Source: Dastarcus helophoroides (lineage: Eukaryota; Arthropoda; Insecta; Coleoptera; Bothrideridae). From it: a DNA stretch of 64,000 nt. Where the stretch lies: positions 9,176,001 to 9,240,000 of the forward strand of contig CM053329.1 of the NCBI GenBank assembly GCA_028583605.1. Direction: 5' to 3'. Shown piece after piece: positions 38,201 through 42,360 of the stretch. The position numbers and the translations under genes were made by a program. How positions within the stretch are numbered: the stretch's first letter is position 1; each line of letters starts with the position of its first letter. A model generated the notes under the pieces. That model was not told the DNA's origin. It was given only the letters and a program-made list of their open reading frames with translations, and ran no database searches.

Positions 38201-38737
38201 TAATGATAATAATATGAATACTCTATACTATGTACTATAACAATTATGTAAATGAAAATTACAAAAAAAGGTCTCACCGTGACAATGTTCGCACATTGCC
38301 GTGACCAGGATTCGAACCTGGGTTACTACGGCCACAACGTAGGGTCCTAACCACTAGACGATCACGGCTACCGAGACATGTTAAACGTGTTGTTTTGGGA
38401 GGTATGAGAGATGAGATTTTAATAAAATTATTTAAAATGAATAAATAATAATTATAATATGTCCTAAAATTATTTTATTCATCTTTATCCATACTTACTT
38501 TTTAATTAATAGATTTAGAATCCAATGAACTCGAACATACTCTATAGCATTATTTGGTAAAGCAGCAATTAAAGCAAGATTAATTTTTACATCTTTACTA
38601 TTTAAATACTGTGGTATTGCAATCTTGGGGTCTGGTGGACTAAAAAAAGAAAAATAAAATAGTTCTAACAACAGTCTACCTGTGCATCGATTTACCAAAA
38701 TCCAGTACTTTTCCAAAAGTGGGGAAACGGATAAAAA
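5802..38737 (-). CDS. IDUA: Alpha-L-iduronidase (GH39), nine of about eleven exons
   Basis: The gene encodes the lysosomal exoglycosidase that removes terminal alpha-L-iduronic acid from dermatan and heparan sulfate. Exons in order: 38737-38696, 38639-38499, 25741-25557, 25481-25386, 25323-25017, 19368-19165, 6605-6218, 6164-5965, 5914-5802. All junctions are GT/AG and keep phase. Hallmarks are FWKSTGF followed by CPP, RVHWILNLL, ETWNEPD (family acid/base Glu), CPLKFISFHRKG, NDES (nucleophile Glu), SNDNGFLNYHP and PPHVQFIKKP, all collinear with animal IDUA. The placed exons give about 558 residues against roughly 650 in vertebrates. The signal-peptide exon and the last exon are unplaced. No stops or frameshifts occur in the placed exons. 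Very large introns contain retroelements and a tRNA cluster. Confidence 0.9.
5965..6164 (-). CDS. IDUA: IDUA exon H
   Basis: Reads EPYRMQIPSLVNG, LPSIAVLHICEKSKRPGPI and TWNEVLLTWDDSEVKS, matching the family's LLLVHVCARP-type strand and the start of the fibronectin-like tail. Acceptor TTTCAG, donor CCAG/GTAATAC. Confidence 0.83.
6218..6605 (-). CDS. IDUA: IDUA exon G (PPHVQFIKKP)
   Basis: With the split Arg codon it reads RFQMNNTNPPHVQFIKKP, then SLLGDEYLEVDVSENK, YVLFVLDNIRTNPYYVW and KPVFPTWSHRRKMRKVE. This is the C-terminal beta-sandwich region. The acceptor TTTAG lies at 6606-6610; using the nearer TTTCAG would break the frame. Donor GTCGAG/GTTTGT. Confidence 0.88.
6862..7575 (+). repeat. 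700-bp direct repeat, left copy
   Basis: Nearly collinear with 11399-12110 over about 700 bp. Shared words include AGTAACAAAAAACCAAATTC, GACACAAAAAGGGGCGAAGG, CTTCCAACCAAATTTAAT and GAACAGATAGAAATGAAAAA. It has no coding sense. It stops where the retroelement ORF1 begins, and its partner starts where the retroelement's ATT tail ends. Confidence 0.85.
7570..8325 (+). pseudogene. Retroelement ORF1 remnant (PHD finger plus RRM-like domain)
   Basis: The first part reads KCFICKRYSHAKCL, then INWAGPKC, a Cys/His spacing like the PHD finger found in ORF1 proteins of CR1/jockey-type elements. A lysine/leucine-rich helical part follows, then RAKNIIMFNAEEK, IQRLGHDVETNASRPLRVIL and KLAKNLRSHEQYKRIRLS, typical of the RNA-binding ORF1 core. 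Stops occur near 7848 and 8028 and the frame changes at least once. ORF1 proteins coat the element RNA. This copy cannot make an intact protein. Confidence 0.7.
8415..11205 (+). pseudogene. Retroelement ORF2 remnant (endonuclease + reverse transcriptase)
   Basis: The start QNVKGLRSKILLFYSNLS is the usual first strand of the APE-type endonuclease. GGGVLLAISDKI, CMPPTCRVAEYE, NIGDFNIR and SDRLLDLLLSN follow. The linker KFWSFIQIKKGR lies at about 9450. The RT shows FKKGKSTQVSNY, YTDFQKAFDQIDH (first catalytic Asp), SGVPQGTNLGSLIF and LLFADDLKFF (YADD-type box, near 10360). The C-terminal part reads TRLEYGSLIWFP and LESIQKRCLKYL. Internal stops and frame changes (9216, 9762, 10211, 10446 and others) show it is dead. 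Clade placement within the CR1/L2/jockey group is uncertain. Confidence 0.82.
11377..11396 (+). repeat. ATT-type tail of the LINE
   Basis: A short ATT run ends the 3' untranslated region; the following base begins the right 700-bp repeat. Such microsatellite tails are usual in this LINE group. Confidence 0.7.
11399..12110 (+). repeat. 700-bp direct repeat, right copy
   Basis: Partner of 6862-7575, in the same orientation and with scattered substitutions and small indels. Similarity fades after the word CTAAAATAACAAT near 12110. Confidence 0.85.
12111..14403. other. IDUA intron, no gene seen
   Basis: AT-rich sequence with no supported coding region. The only simple repeat is a GTA run near 13782-13796, and AGTCACTGCGTTTA-like words occur twice near 12244 and 12305. 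Both strands were read without finding a recognisable element. Confidence 0.5.
14405..14645. mobile_element. Short foldback element (MITE-like)
   Basis: The left arm (from 14407) has AATGCACAGAC, ATTCAAAGTTTGGAAACCAA. The right arm (to 14642) is its reverse complement with TTGGTTTCCAAACTTTGAAT and GTCTGTGCATT. Arms are about 65 bp with a roughly 100-bp centre. No coding capacity and no obvious target duplication. Confidence 0.6.
14680..15850 (+). pseudogene. Mariner-family transposase, degenerate
   Basis: The N-terminal HTH part starts at the ATG near 14830 with MSEQEI and VKPAKILRRLEAQ. The middle shows RTSVTADKI, RRLTFGEIAAQIGIS and GSAQSIITDKLGF. The catalytic core has IVTCDETWVHDYTPES (first Asp near 15300), AILLHDNVRPHSA (second Asp near 15570) and EHPPYSPGLSPCDYH. 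There are 34 residues between the last two Asp, so the signature is D,D34D, classical mariner. Stops at 14947 and 15408 and several frame changes disable it. A TIR-like left end may lie near 14670 (ACAAGGGTAAATCAAAT), but the right TIR was not found. The downstream side abuts the Penelope-like element. Confidence 0.82.
16010..16377 (-). repeat. Inverted partial copy of the Penelope element 3' end
   Basis: Reads on the minus strand as the first ~45 bases after the palindrome, then jumps directly to the codons for NSRELDAYETICINQRP through HAPDVLNN and the terminal repeat. It therefore fuses element 5' and 3' parts with the middle deleted. It differs from the right copy by a few substitutions and an insertion of about 45 bp near 16108-16160. 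Confidence 0.8.
16050..16094 (-). ncRNA. Hammerhead-like module in inverted Penelope terminus
   Basis: Same arrangement as 18151-18195 on the opposite strand, with GAAGTACGTATC in place of GAAATACGTATC. Confidence 0.38.
16378..18108 (+). CDS. Penelope-like reverse transcriptase with GIY-YIG endonuclease
   Basis: An uninterrupted 576-residue frame. RT blocks in order: KADKGNKIVVLDKPDYNN (near 20), YCLPKIHKP, RPIVSG, SFDVTSLFPSVP (first catalytic Asp, near 165), TNGTTMGNPLSPILANLFM, WIRYVDNIFAVFD (near 260) and LLPFLDILV. The C-terminal endonuclease begins SGIYEISCNNC (near 460) and continues YVGQTKRSIKTRFKEH and ELDAYETICIN. Penelope proteins prime at chromosome ends or nicks and copy their RNA. 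The usual YVDD box is YVDN here, which replaces a catalytic aspartate. The frame begins at GTG inside a palindrome, not ATG, and the RT N-terminal extension is absent, so this copy is 5' truncated. Confidence 0.9.
   Translation: MVNHIIKNLKKKDCYYLKADKGNKIVVLDKPDYNNRVHNLIESGPYERIAKNPLPKMIKEFKDAIKKCNNLITNPIKYKINSSNPSIPRLYCLPKIHKPENSMRPIVSGVTAPTYQLTKWLSNEFVKLQNNNASFSIKNTTEFINKIKDLTLSPTEILVSFDVTSLFPSVPIAETLNYLEELLTFNQIDKEVISEYLNLTSLCMKQNVFQFDNRFYKQTNGTTMGNPLSPILANLFMDNFEKEIKNEIINLPRIWIRYVDNIFAVFDTSKYEVQDFVDKLNSKYNSINFTFEKEINGLLPFLDILVIRNKNNLEFDIYRKETNTNRFITAASNHCPQQKLASIRFLINRLLNVPLSKSRYTKELAYIKDVAIFNGFPVETVNSMLRKCRFKKIIQDCSKLDQSKDNTPTTVVKLPFYPNITNKINKVLKENNVKVVYTANNSLCNNLGNAKDKLDKLENSGIYEISCNNCNLSYVGQTKRSIKTRFKEHIAHFRYNREEKSSVALHMINTGHKINIENLKLLRSVTNSRELDAYETICINQRPVTLNGDKGPLAASSLLKAICGRSKLHAPDVLNN
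18151..18195 (+). ncRNA. Hammerhead-like module in Penelope terminus
   Basis: Layout: TGCGC, TTGAAAA, T, GCCAG-loop-CTGGC, GAA, the self-complementary ATACGTAT, C, GCGTA. TGCGC pairs with GCGTA (one wobble), GCCAG with CTGGC. Penelope-like elements are known to carry minimal hammerheads in their terminal repeats. The core here deviates (UUGAAAA instead of CUGANGA, plus one extra base), so activity is doubtful. Confidence 0.42.
18244..19150. other. IDUA intron, no gene seen
   Basis: AT-rich sequence without recognisable coding content. A small perfect inverted word, GTGTCAG...CTGACAC, lies near 18475-18492. Confidence 0.45.
19165..19368 (-). CDS. IDUA: IDUA exon F (nucleophile Glu, NYHPYYFTQRTL)
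   Basis: Joined to exon E it gives ANDESDILTRW, where the Glu after ND aligns with the catalytic nucleophile. It continues WRADARYAAMVVKVISEFYK, SLSNDNGFLNYHPYYF and TQRTLLAR. Acceptor TTTCAG, donor GCAAG/GTAAGT. It is isolated by a 5.6-kb intron upstream and a 12.6-kb intron downstream. Confidence 0.9.
20370..23230 (+). pseudogene. Endonuclease-reverse transcriptase polyprotein, frameshifted
   Basis: The endonuclease starts WKLVTWNIRGINGKEQEL with TITETKK (near 20480). It continues AAEVGCIIHKRY, ILAAYGPNDD, IYVAGDLNRRV and IIDYILVKKDNR (near 21010). After a stop at 21283 the linker shows KLFYKTITNMRGGK and NGKAPGYDKITSEMLKY. The RT has AQSGFRTGRCVHD, YFALIDLKKAFDRI (first Asp near 22197), LRQGGALSPALFNIFM and RAFADDLLIMTYTE (near 22505). 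The tail reads YLGTIINSSRSQERDI, LTYGSETG and RRMEDSRLVKRVW-type residues, ending RGRPKETWDN before the TA run. Stops near 21909, 22568 and 22985 rule out function. Confidence 0.82.
23221..23279 (+). repeat. (TA)n microsatellite at LINE 3' end
   Basis: About 29 uninterrupted TA units directly after the RT C-terminal codons. It serves as the terminal simple repeat of the element. Length in the assembly may not be exact. Confidence 0.9.
23280..24160. other. IDUA intron, no gene seen
   Basis: Contains a loosely conserved second copy (23360-23455) of the segment at 20162-20245 (TAAATGTTCT, GTCGA, TACAACCA). The rest is AT-rich word repeats from about 23800. Confidence 0.45.
24165..24290 (+). repeat. 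Foldback-family repeat, single arm (copy F1)
   Basis: Contains GATGATAGCTTGGCTATCGA, GACGCGTTAAAGC, GTGTTGTGTTTTTTAATC and TTTCTTGGTTTCACGGGAC, matching one arm of the large foldbacks at 32.8, 35.3 and 54.3 kb. Only one arm and a few bases of the other are present. Confidence 0.7.
24291..25000. other. Intron sequence between foldback and IDUA exon E
   Basis: AT-rich, no coding signal seen. A near-duplicate pair of TTTTTTTAG(A/T)CATTT words occurs near 24755 and 24800. Confidence 0.4.
25017..25323 (-). CDS. IDUA: IDUA exon E (LGGPAG, FISFHRKG)
   Basis: Reads EYLQYVKGSAKG, ARLGGPAG, CWGIVETC, CPLKFISFHRKG and LHTFRKKFPNL, all strongly GH39. The acceptor is TTCCGCAG. The donor GA/GTAAGT splits the Asp codon immediately before the nucleophile Glu. 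Confidence 0.9.
25386..25481 (-). CDS. IDUA: IDUA exon D (ETWNEPD, acid/base Glu)
   Basis: Reads RYGVKEVSSWRYETWNEPD followed by LKNYNLLNFTLP. The NEP motif holds the family's general acid/base glutamate. Acceptor CATCTTACAG, donor CTACCTG/GTAAGC. Confidence 0.9.
25557..25741 (-). CDS. IDUA: IDUA exon C (FEFMGWP)
   Basis: Reads KADNEEYDFKYMDEFFDYL then NLKPHFEFMGWP, matching the family pattern LDxxxDxLxxNxLxPxFELMG. Acceptor TTTTTTAG, donor CTAG/GTAAGT. Phase is kept with both neighbours. Confidence 0.88.
26265..29345 (-). pseudogene. Endonuclease + reverse transcriptase remnant
   Basis: Endonuclease words: IQFYSIRGLNSNLNSVH (start near 29345), AVFFGDFNVHN (near 28985) and QPNLLDLFLT. Linker: SKAYRRWRNNPSVETW-like (near 28530), DFDRKVRQRLINCSND and SRSFWGFTKSIGKNF. 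RT: LDTLKASGLDGIPAIVLNKC (near 28100), LATNYCPIFLFPVLSKVMEK (near 27930), RQYGFRQQLS and ARIVALDISKAFERVWH (near 27730). The C-terminal part has LGVNASTNFSWDDHVRAI, LLTLYKAQ and LDLIQRRAFRLI. Frames change repeatedly and stops are present. The second copy of the duplicated RT block interrupts the order of motifs. Confidence 0.8.
26775..27735 (-). repeat. Tandem duplication of an RT segment (two ~480-bp units)
   Basis: Unit 1 starts near 26775 and unit 2 near 27255. Shared words: GCATTATCCCTTGATGTTTT, TAGCCGATCTGAAGCAGC and GGAGGAAGACCATAAGAT. The units differ by scattered substitutions, so the duplication is not recent. Confidence 0.8.
29471..29677. other. Upstream flank of the first tRNA-Lys
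   Basis: No gene. The last 30 bases contain the CCTGAGCTGAATCCAATC block that recurs upstream of four other tRNA-Lys copies. Confidence 0.5.
29678..29750 (+). tRNA. tRNA-Lys(UUU), copy 1
   Basis: A 73-nt cloverleaf: acceptor GCCCGGG/CTCGGGC, D arm GCTC/GAGC, anticodon stem TTGGA/TCCAA with loop CTTTTAA (anticodon TTT), T arm CAGGG/CCCTG with TTCAAGT loop. Both internal promoter boxes are intact and a T run follows directly as a pol III terminator. Identical to five other copies in the window. Confidence 0.97.
29751..30957. other. Spacer between tRNA-Lys copies 1 and 2
   Basis: AT-rich spacer with no supported gene. A 77-codon frame at 30022-30255 has no recognisable homology. The 30 bases before copy 2 again hold CCTGAGCTGAACCCAATC. 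Confidence 0.45.
30958..31030 (+). tRNA. tRNA-Lys(UUU), copy 2
   Basis: Identical in sequence to copy 1, followed by GATTGTTTTTTT as terminator. Preceded by the conserved CCTGAGCTGA block. Confidence 0.97.
31031..31747. other. Spacer between tRNA-Lys copies 2 and 3
   Basis: AT-rich and non-coding. Near 31670-31705 there is an extra copy of the upstream block (CTGAATCCAATCTATTTAAT) with no tRNA after it, followed by GGTGTCT and the true upstream block of copy 3. This is a trace of an incomplete duplication. Confidence 0.5.
31748..31820 (+). tRNA. tRNA-Lys(UUU), copy 3
   Basis: Identical gene body; flank CTCGGCCTGAGATGAGTCC upstream is shared almost exactly with copy 4. Terminator CTCTCTTTTT. 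Confidence 0.97.
31821..32250. other. Spacer between tRNA-Lys copies 3 and 4
   Basis: AT-rich and non-coding. The last 55 bases (from GGTGTCTGCCGCTCGGCCTG) duplicate the flank of copy 3, marking copies 3 and 4 as the most recent duplication. Confidence 0.5.
32251..32323 (+). tRNA. tRNA-Lys(UUU), copy 4
   Basis: Identical gene body, followed by ACTCTTTTTTATT as terminator. Confidence 0.97.
32812..33075. mobile_element. Large foldback element, copy F2
   Basis: A hairpin with arms of about 110 bp. The left arm (from GGTGGAACGGACT) runs through TTGTCCCCTGAAACCAAG, AACACAACAAAAATTGCTC and TAACGCG. The right arm mirrors it with CGCGTTAGAGCAAC, GTGTTTTTTAATCTTTCTTG. The tip holds CTCTCTGAAAATGATAGC and GGCTATCGAAT. 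No coding sequence. The related copies at 35.3 and 54.3 kb share both arms and tip. Confidence 0.72.
33076..34900. repeat. AT-rich word-repeat domain (TTTTTCGAAATTT type)
   Basis: Dense irregular repetition of words such as TTTCTCGAAATTT, TTTTTCAAAATT and AAATTTCGACTTTTT, on the plus strand up to about 34400 and reversed afterwards. A run of 16 C lies at 33348-33363. Open frames here are low-complexity F/L/K-rich and not genes. The pattern suggests an old, heavily diverged satellite or simple repeat. Confidence 0.6.
33348..33363 (+). repeat. Poly-C tract
   Basis: Sixteen consecutive C in otherwise AT-rich DNA. Confidence 0.9.
34850..35110 (+). repeat. Degenerate tandem repeat, ~25-bp unit
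   Basis: Units of the form AAATTAGAAGCAAATTTGTTT recur about ten times with variation (AAATTGGAAGCAAATTTG, AATTAAAAACAAATTTGTTC, AATTAGAATCAAATCTATTT). It is a diverged minisatellite with no gene. Confidence 0.65.
35252..35545. mobile_element. Large foldback element, three-armed copy F3
   Basis: The left arm is inverted as in F2. The right side carries the tip module twice in direct order (35369-35409 and 35418-35460), each with GCTCT, CTGAA(G/A)A, GATAGATTGGCTATC and GAAACGCGT. The outer ends GGTTTCAGGGG and CAAGGACCAGTCC match F4. The extra module looks like a short internal tandem duplication. Confidence 0.72.
35418..35460 (+). ncRNA. Hammerhead-like module in foldback F3
   Basis: GCTCT (stem I), CTGAAAA, T, GATAG-loop-CTATC (stem II), GAA, self-complementary ACGCGT (stem III), T, AGAGC (complement of GCTCT). 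Core G8 is A here but is G in the neighbouring module, which in turn lacks the T before its GAGC arm. Architecture is the same as in the two other repeat families. Confidence 0.42.
35670..35742 (+). tRNA. tRNA-Lys(UUU), copy 5
   Basis: Identical gene body. Upstream block is CCAGAGCTGAGGCCAATTGA, a diverged form of the family flank. Terminator AACCTTTTTTG. Confidence 0.97.
35973..36210. mobile_element. piggyBac-type MITE
   Basis: A 238-bp element flanked on both sides by TTAA (35969-35972 and 36211-36214). It has terminal inverted repeats CCCTTTCGCG / CGCGAAAGGG. TTAA target use and CCC..-ended TIRs are diagnostic of the piggyBac superfamily. It has no coding capacity. Words like CGAAGAC(C/T)GTAT repeat inside. 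Confidence 0.85.
36215..36727. other. IDUA intron, no gene seen
   Basis: AT-rich sequence without recognisable element or gene. Confidence 0.4.
36736..37956 (+). mobile_element. hAT transposon, internally deleted
   Basis: Flanked by a perfect 8-bp target duplication ATAAGGAC (36728-36735 and 37957-37964). The terminal inverted repeats are CAGTGGCGGCTAGTGCTAA on the left and its complement with one mismatch on the right. Length 1221 bp. An 8-bp duplication and CAGnGGCGG-type ends are typical hAT. Only N- and C-terminal scraps of the transposase remain. Confidence 0.9.
37120..37725 (+). pseudogene. hAT transposase remnant (ZMYM/TTF-type family)
   Basis: Near 37180 the frame reads KKLEIKRRG then PIPDLNIVQTVFCKK, like the N-terminal lead of TTF-type hAT proteins, with a stop in between. 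Near 37540-37720 it reads LLKILITIPMSSAEAEWCFSS and RIKTLLKNKLCQERLCAL, the hAT C-terminal dimerisation motif. The catalytic middle is missing. Confidence 0.78.
37965..38296. other. IDUA intron, no gene seen
   Basis: Very AT-rich spacer upstream (on the minus strand, downstream) of tRNA-His; nothing recognised. Confidence 0.4.
38297..38368 (-). tRNA. tRNA-His(GUG)
   Basis: On the minus strand: acceptor GCCGTGA/TCACGGC, D arm with AGTGGTTAGGA, anticodon loop containing GTG (CGTTGTGGCCG), and T arm CCAGG/CCTGG with TTCGAAT. 72 nt including the discriminator. It is the only tRNA on this strand in the window and lies in the same IDUA intron as five of the tRNA-Lys genes. A T-rich stretch does not follow immediately; the nearest T run on its strand is about 20 bp away. 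Confidence 0.95.
38499..38639 (-). CDS. IDUA: IDUA exon B (RVHWILNLL)
   Basis: Reads PPDPKIAIPQYL, then INLALIAALPNN and YVRVHWILNLL, the N-terminal beta/alpha-barrel part of GH39 iduronidase. The acceptor follows a TTTTTTTAG tract; the donor is AAAAA/GTAAGTATG. The intron after it is 12.8 kb and holds five tRNA-Lys genes and one tRNA-His. Confidence 0.88.
38696..38737 (-). CDS. IDUA: IDUA exon A (FWKSTGF)
   Basis: A 42-base exon reading FYPFPHFWKSTGF. The acceptor is CTTCTAACAG and the donor TTTTG/GTAAATCG. The split last codon is completed by the next exon to Cys, giving STGFCPP as in animal iduronidases. The following intron is only 56 bases. A competing donor (CACAG/GTAGAC) a few bases downstream would break the match. 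Confidence 0.82.
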
Positions 38738-39051
38738 CTGTTAGAAGTAACTGAATACTTTACAAAAGTGGTTCTAGTGGAACCAAATCGTATTACATAT
38801 GCAATAATTACAAAAAACTTTATCAGAAGAGCCATAATTTCTTACAAACTAACGGAATAATCCCCAACTAAAACGCCATTAATATTAATACCTTATCCAT
38901 TGTTTTTGTTTGCCAAATGATTGAATAGTATTTATATATAATAAAAATTAGATGAAAACTAGAATTTGATACTTAGAAGAAATATTAGAATAAAATTAAT
39001 TGATTATTAGAGTTGGATATAAATAATAGATAAAAAATATCTAACTAGAAC

Positions 39052-39124
39052 GCCCGGGTAGCTCAGTCGGTAGAGCATTGGACTTTTAATCCAAGGGTCC
39101 AGGGTTCAAGTCCCTGCTCGGGCG
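39052..39124 (+). tRNA. tRNA-Lys(UUU), copy 6
   Basis: Identical gene body but without the shared CCTGAG upstream block. The terminator is CTCTTTTTG. It lies just outside the first recognised IDUA exon. Confidence 0.97.
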
Positions 39125-39526
39125 ACTCTTTTTGCTATTTCTTTTAATAAATATTATAGTGACGTTAACATATCTCGAAGACAAACTTAAAATCAGGGCT
39201 TCGAACCGCTAGTTTTTTCGCTCCGGTTTTTGACTTTCGTTTCGGCAAAAAAATTATATTGGTTCGGTTCCGGTGTTCGTTCCAACAAAAACAACGGTTT
39301 TTTCCGGTTTTCGGTTCAGTTCCGGGTGACTCATTTTTTGGTTTTTTAAAGTTTTTCGAATTAAAAATTGATTTTTGAACATAATTTAGAAAATGTGATG
39401 TCTTTTTTTCTTCAATATTACAACATGTAACTACTGTAATCTTGTCTAAAATTGAAGGAAAATATTTTCTATTTTTCAAGTTTAAAAATGTCCTGTTGAA
39501 ACTCTGAATTTTGACTAAAGCACTGA

Positions 39527-39577
39527 ACTATTTATTTAATTGCCGATGTGGTAAAGGGGTGAAACCTTCTTTGGTCT
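39527..39577 (+). mobile_element. Solo fragment of the Penelope terminus
   Basis: Matches 18196-18243 almost exactly (TTATTTAATTGCCGATGTGG, then GGTGAAACCTTCTTTGG) and stops at the same base. It confirms the element end and is itself an extremely truncated copy. Confidence 0.85.
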
Positions 39578-39579
39578 GA

Positions 39580-41100
39580 ATTTTGAGTTAAATTTTAGTT
39601 CAAATTTCAAGAAAAACCCAAACTTTATAAAAAAATAAATCAGAAACTTGGTTTTAGATATTTCAAATTTAAATTGGGAATTTTCATAAAAATCTTAAAT
39701 TATATACCCCTAAGTTGAAAACTTCTAGAATATACGAACTTTGACAATTAAAATCGAGAATTTGAGAAACTTTTCTCTTTTCTTGCATAATTTTGGTTCT
39801 CTAGAGAAGTTTTAACTTTGACTAGCTTTTTCTAATAAAATTAATTTTTCTAGAACTCTAGATTAAAAAAAACACAAATAAAAAAATGAATGAAAACAAA
39901 AAAGACTAAAAATTATAAAATAAAAAGTTTTGAATTAAGATTTTGCGGGACAGTCACAATTTCAAAAATAGAACTTCAAATTTATTTAAAAAAAGAGTAT
40001 TTCAAAAATTCTACCCTGATTTAGAACTCGTGACTTTAAACCAAAATATTCGATTTTTTTTTCTGGAAATGTTGCTGAAAATTTTAAATTTTCTAAAAAA
40101 GTAATATTTTTCAAAAAGTTTTATTTAATGCGTGTACCTTTTTTTTGATATTTTAACTTTTTTCTTTTGCAGTTTTAACTTTCAACTTGTATGTACTTTT
40201 TATTATTATTTTTTTCTAAAAGTTTGACTTTAAACTAATTTAGTCTTTCTCTAGCAACCTCCTAACCTTTTTATCGACAGGTTGACTTTTATTGTTTAAT
40301 TATAGAAATTTTTCTGGAAATTATGAGTTGAGACTTGGACTATAAGAAATTGACAAATATAAGTTTCAATTTGGAAATTTCGAATATTAGACCTTTAGCT
40401 TAAAAAGCTCAAAATTTTCAGGACTCGAAATTTTGAGATTAATTTTGAAAAATTGTGTCATAAATTTAATTTGTTTTTCCTCAAAACTTGGACTTTTTCA
40501 AAAATGATGTATTTTTTCTTGAAGTTTGGATATTTTAATTTAATATTCAAAATAAAAAATAACATAAAATTTTTAAACTCTAATTTGCACTTTTGCGTTT
40601 GAAATCTAACTTCTGCTAACATTTTGAGCAAAAATTTGAAATTTTTAATGGAAATGTAAATTTTAAGCTTAAAAGTAAAAAAATTCCCAAGAAGTGCAAT
40701 TTCTATTATTTCTAAACTTAAATTTTCTATGAAAAAATTGAAATTTTAAGATCAACGACCAATTTTCTAAAAAAAATAAACGCGAATTTCAATTTTAAAG
40801 ACAAAATTTTAGAAATAATTTCAGCTGTAGCTAAAAAGTTTGTGAATAAATTTAACATTTTTAAAACGGAATTTTGACGCAAAAGTTAAAACTTAAATTT
40901 CTAAATTGGGTTGAAATTTTGAGAATAACGTTAATATTTTCTACAAAATGTGGAAATTGTGAGTTTTTAATCTAATCTAATCAGAAATGAGAGATAAAGA
41001 TGAGATGAAAGTTTCACGGAAATGTGTAAAATTTTGAAAAAAAAATGGAATTTCAAAAAGAATTCCAATCTTAAGTATAAAGTAAAAACTATTTTAAGTA
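39580..41100. repeat. AT-rich word-repeat domain inside the hAT-like element
   Basis: Words like AAATTTTGA, TTTCGAAT and TTAAACT(T/A)AAA recur on both strands. No coding sequence. Confidence 0.5.
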
Positions 41101-41520
41101 CATAAATTCGACGAACCGAAATAAACCAGTATTTTTTTTCGGTTTCGTTCCAGCGAAAATAACGGTTTTTTGCGGTTTTCGGTTCAGTTCCGGTTCGAAG
41201 CCCTGCTTAAAATTTCAACTAAAGATTCAAAAAAATTGAATTACAAGGAAATCACTCATAAGGGACAGGTCCATTGGGCAGACACCTCTAGTAAGCGGAC
41301 AATTTTTCATAGTCCGGAATTGTGTAATGGAAAGTTCCATATAAATGAACCTCTGCTGAACGGACTCTCCTTTGGGTGGACGCGGACAAGGTATGTTGGT
41401 ACAAAACTTACAATAATTCTCCCTTAAATGGAAGCCACAAAAAGTGGCCACGTTCACTTATCTTGAAGATGAGAAAGCTTCTTATATAAAAACTATCAAA
41501 AGACTATTCTTTTTTTTTAA

Positions 41521-41920
41521 GTTGAACCCACTCGCAAAGGGCAACCCCATTATGCCTTCAAAGTACTCCGAATAGGATGCGGAAACAAGAATAGATCGCG
41601 ATGAACCACCATCTTCTTAAACAAGGATTAGGTTGTAATTTTTGGGGAAAATTCCTCTCGGTAAGGAGTTCCGTAGCTTGGAAGTTCTATAGAAAAAAGA
41701 GTCTCCGTAGATAGAAGTCCTCACTGTGTCAAGCTGGACCGCATAGGAATTTGCTGTCTCCGACTGCCTTGTATGCCTCAAAAATCTAACCCTTAGGGGG
41801 ATCAATCCTATTAGGTTCTGCGAGCATCTCCCATGATAGTACTTGTAGAAAAAAGGACAAGTCACCAACCATCCGCCAGTGCTCTAGTGTTTCGAGAGAA
41901 TCGGTCAAACTCTCCCTCCT
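41521..41920 (-). mobile_element. 3' end of a jockey/CR1-like LINE, truncated
   Basis: On the minus strand the codons read VGDLSLFYKYYHGRCS-like residues, RTSIYGDSFFYRTSKLRNSLP and GIFPKNYNL, which is the conserved C-terminal end of this retroelement group. The 3' untranslated part to 41521 matches 2490-2645. The coding part matches 26270-26510. A second repeat begins abruptly at about 41925. Confidence 0.78.
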
Positions 41921-41924
41921 CTGG

Positions 41925-42210
41925 TATGGTGGACATACTGAGTTACCGTGCTCTTCTGTCTAAACTTTCTTATCCTTTGTACCAAATTTTCAATTCAGAA
42001 GAGTTTCGCCTCTGTTATGGTGGACATACTGAGTTACCGTGCTCTGATGTTTTGAAATTGGCCAATTTTCATTTTTGTATATTTATTTGTATTTTATTTT
42101 TTTCATTTATTGTTTCCTTGTTCCTGAGGAAGCCCCCTACGATGGTGGGCAGAACGTCGAACATTTTTAGTAGTTCTTTGAAACGGTCCAATCCCGGAAG
42201 AAGTATATCC
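41925..42210 (+). mobile_element. Penelope-type terminal repeat, third copy
   Basis: Matches 4090-4385, including two CTGGTATGGTGGACATACTGA-like units, TTGTTCCTGAGGAAGCCCCC, TTTTTAGTAGTTCTTTGA and the end CAATCCCGGAAGAAGTATA. It is fused to the LINE fragment before it. Confidence 0.7.
42119..42163 (+). ncRNA. Hammerhead-like module, third copy of this family
   Basis: TGTTC, CTGAGGA (fits CUGANGA), A, GCCC...GGGC, AGAACGTC (GAA core damaged), GAACA. Stem I and stem II are intact. Confidence 0.4.
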
Positions 42211-42360
42211 TGTATTATCAAGAATGATTAAATTTTCCAAAAAAATAATCGAAATTTCGAAAGAATCGAATCTTCGAGAAAGTTACAATTTTCAAAAAAG
42301 TTGAAATAAAAAAATGGTATTTTTCGAAAATAGTGGAAACTGTTTAATAAATTGAAAAAT

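Larger units (their letters stand above)
39194..41205. mobile_element. Nonautonomous hAT-like element with 8-bp target duplication
   Basis: Bounded by the direct repeat CTTAAAAT (39186-39193 and 41206-41213) and the perfect inverted repeats CAGGGCTTCGAACCG / CGGTTCGAAGCCCTG. Subterminal sequence continues the symmetry, with CGGTTTTCGGTTCAGTTCCG in the same direction near both ends. The 2-kb interior is AT-rich word-repeat sequence with no transposase. A short Penelope terminus is nested at 39527-39577. Confidence 0.85.
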
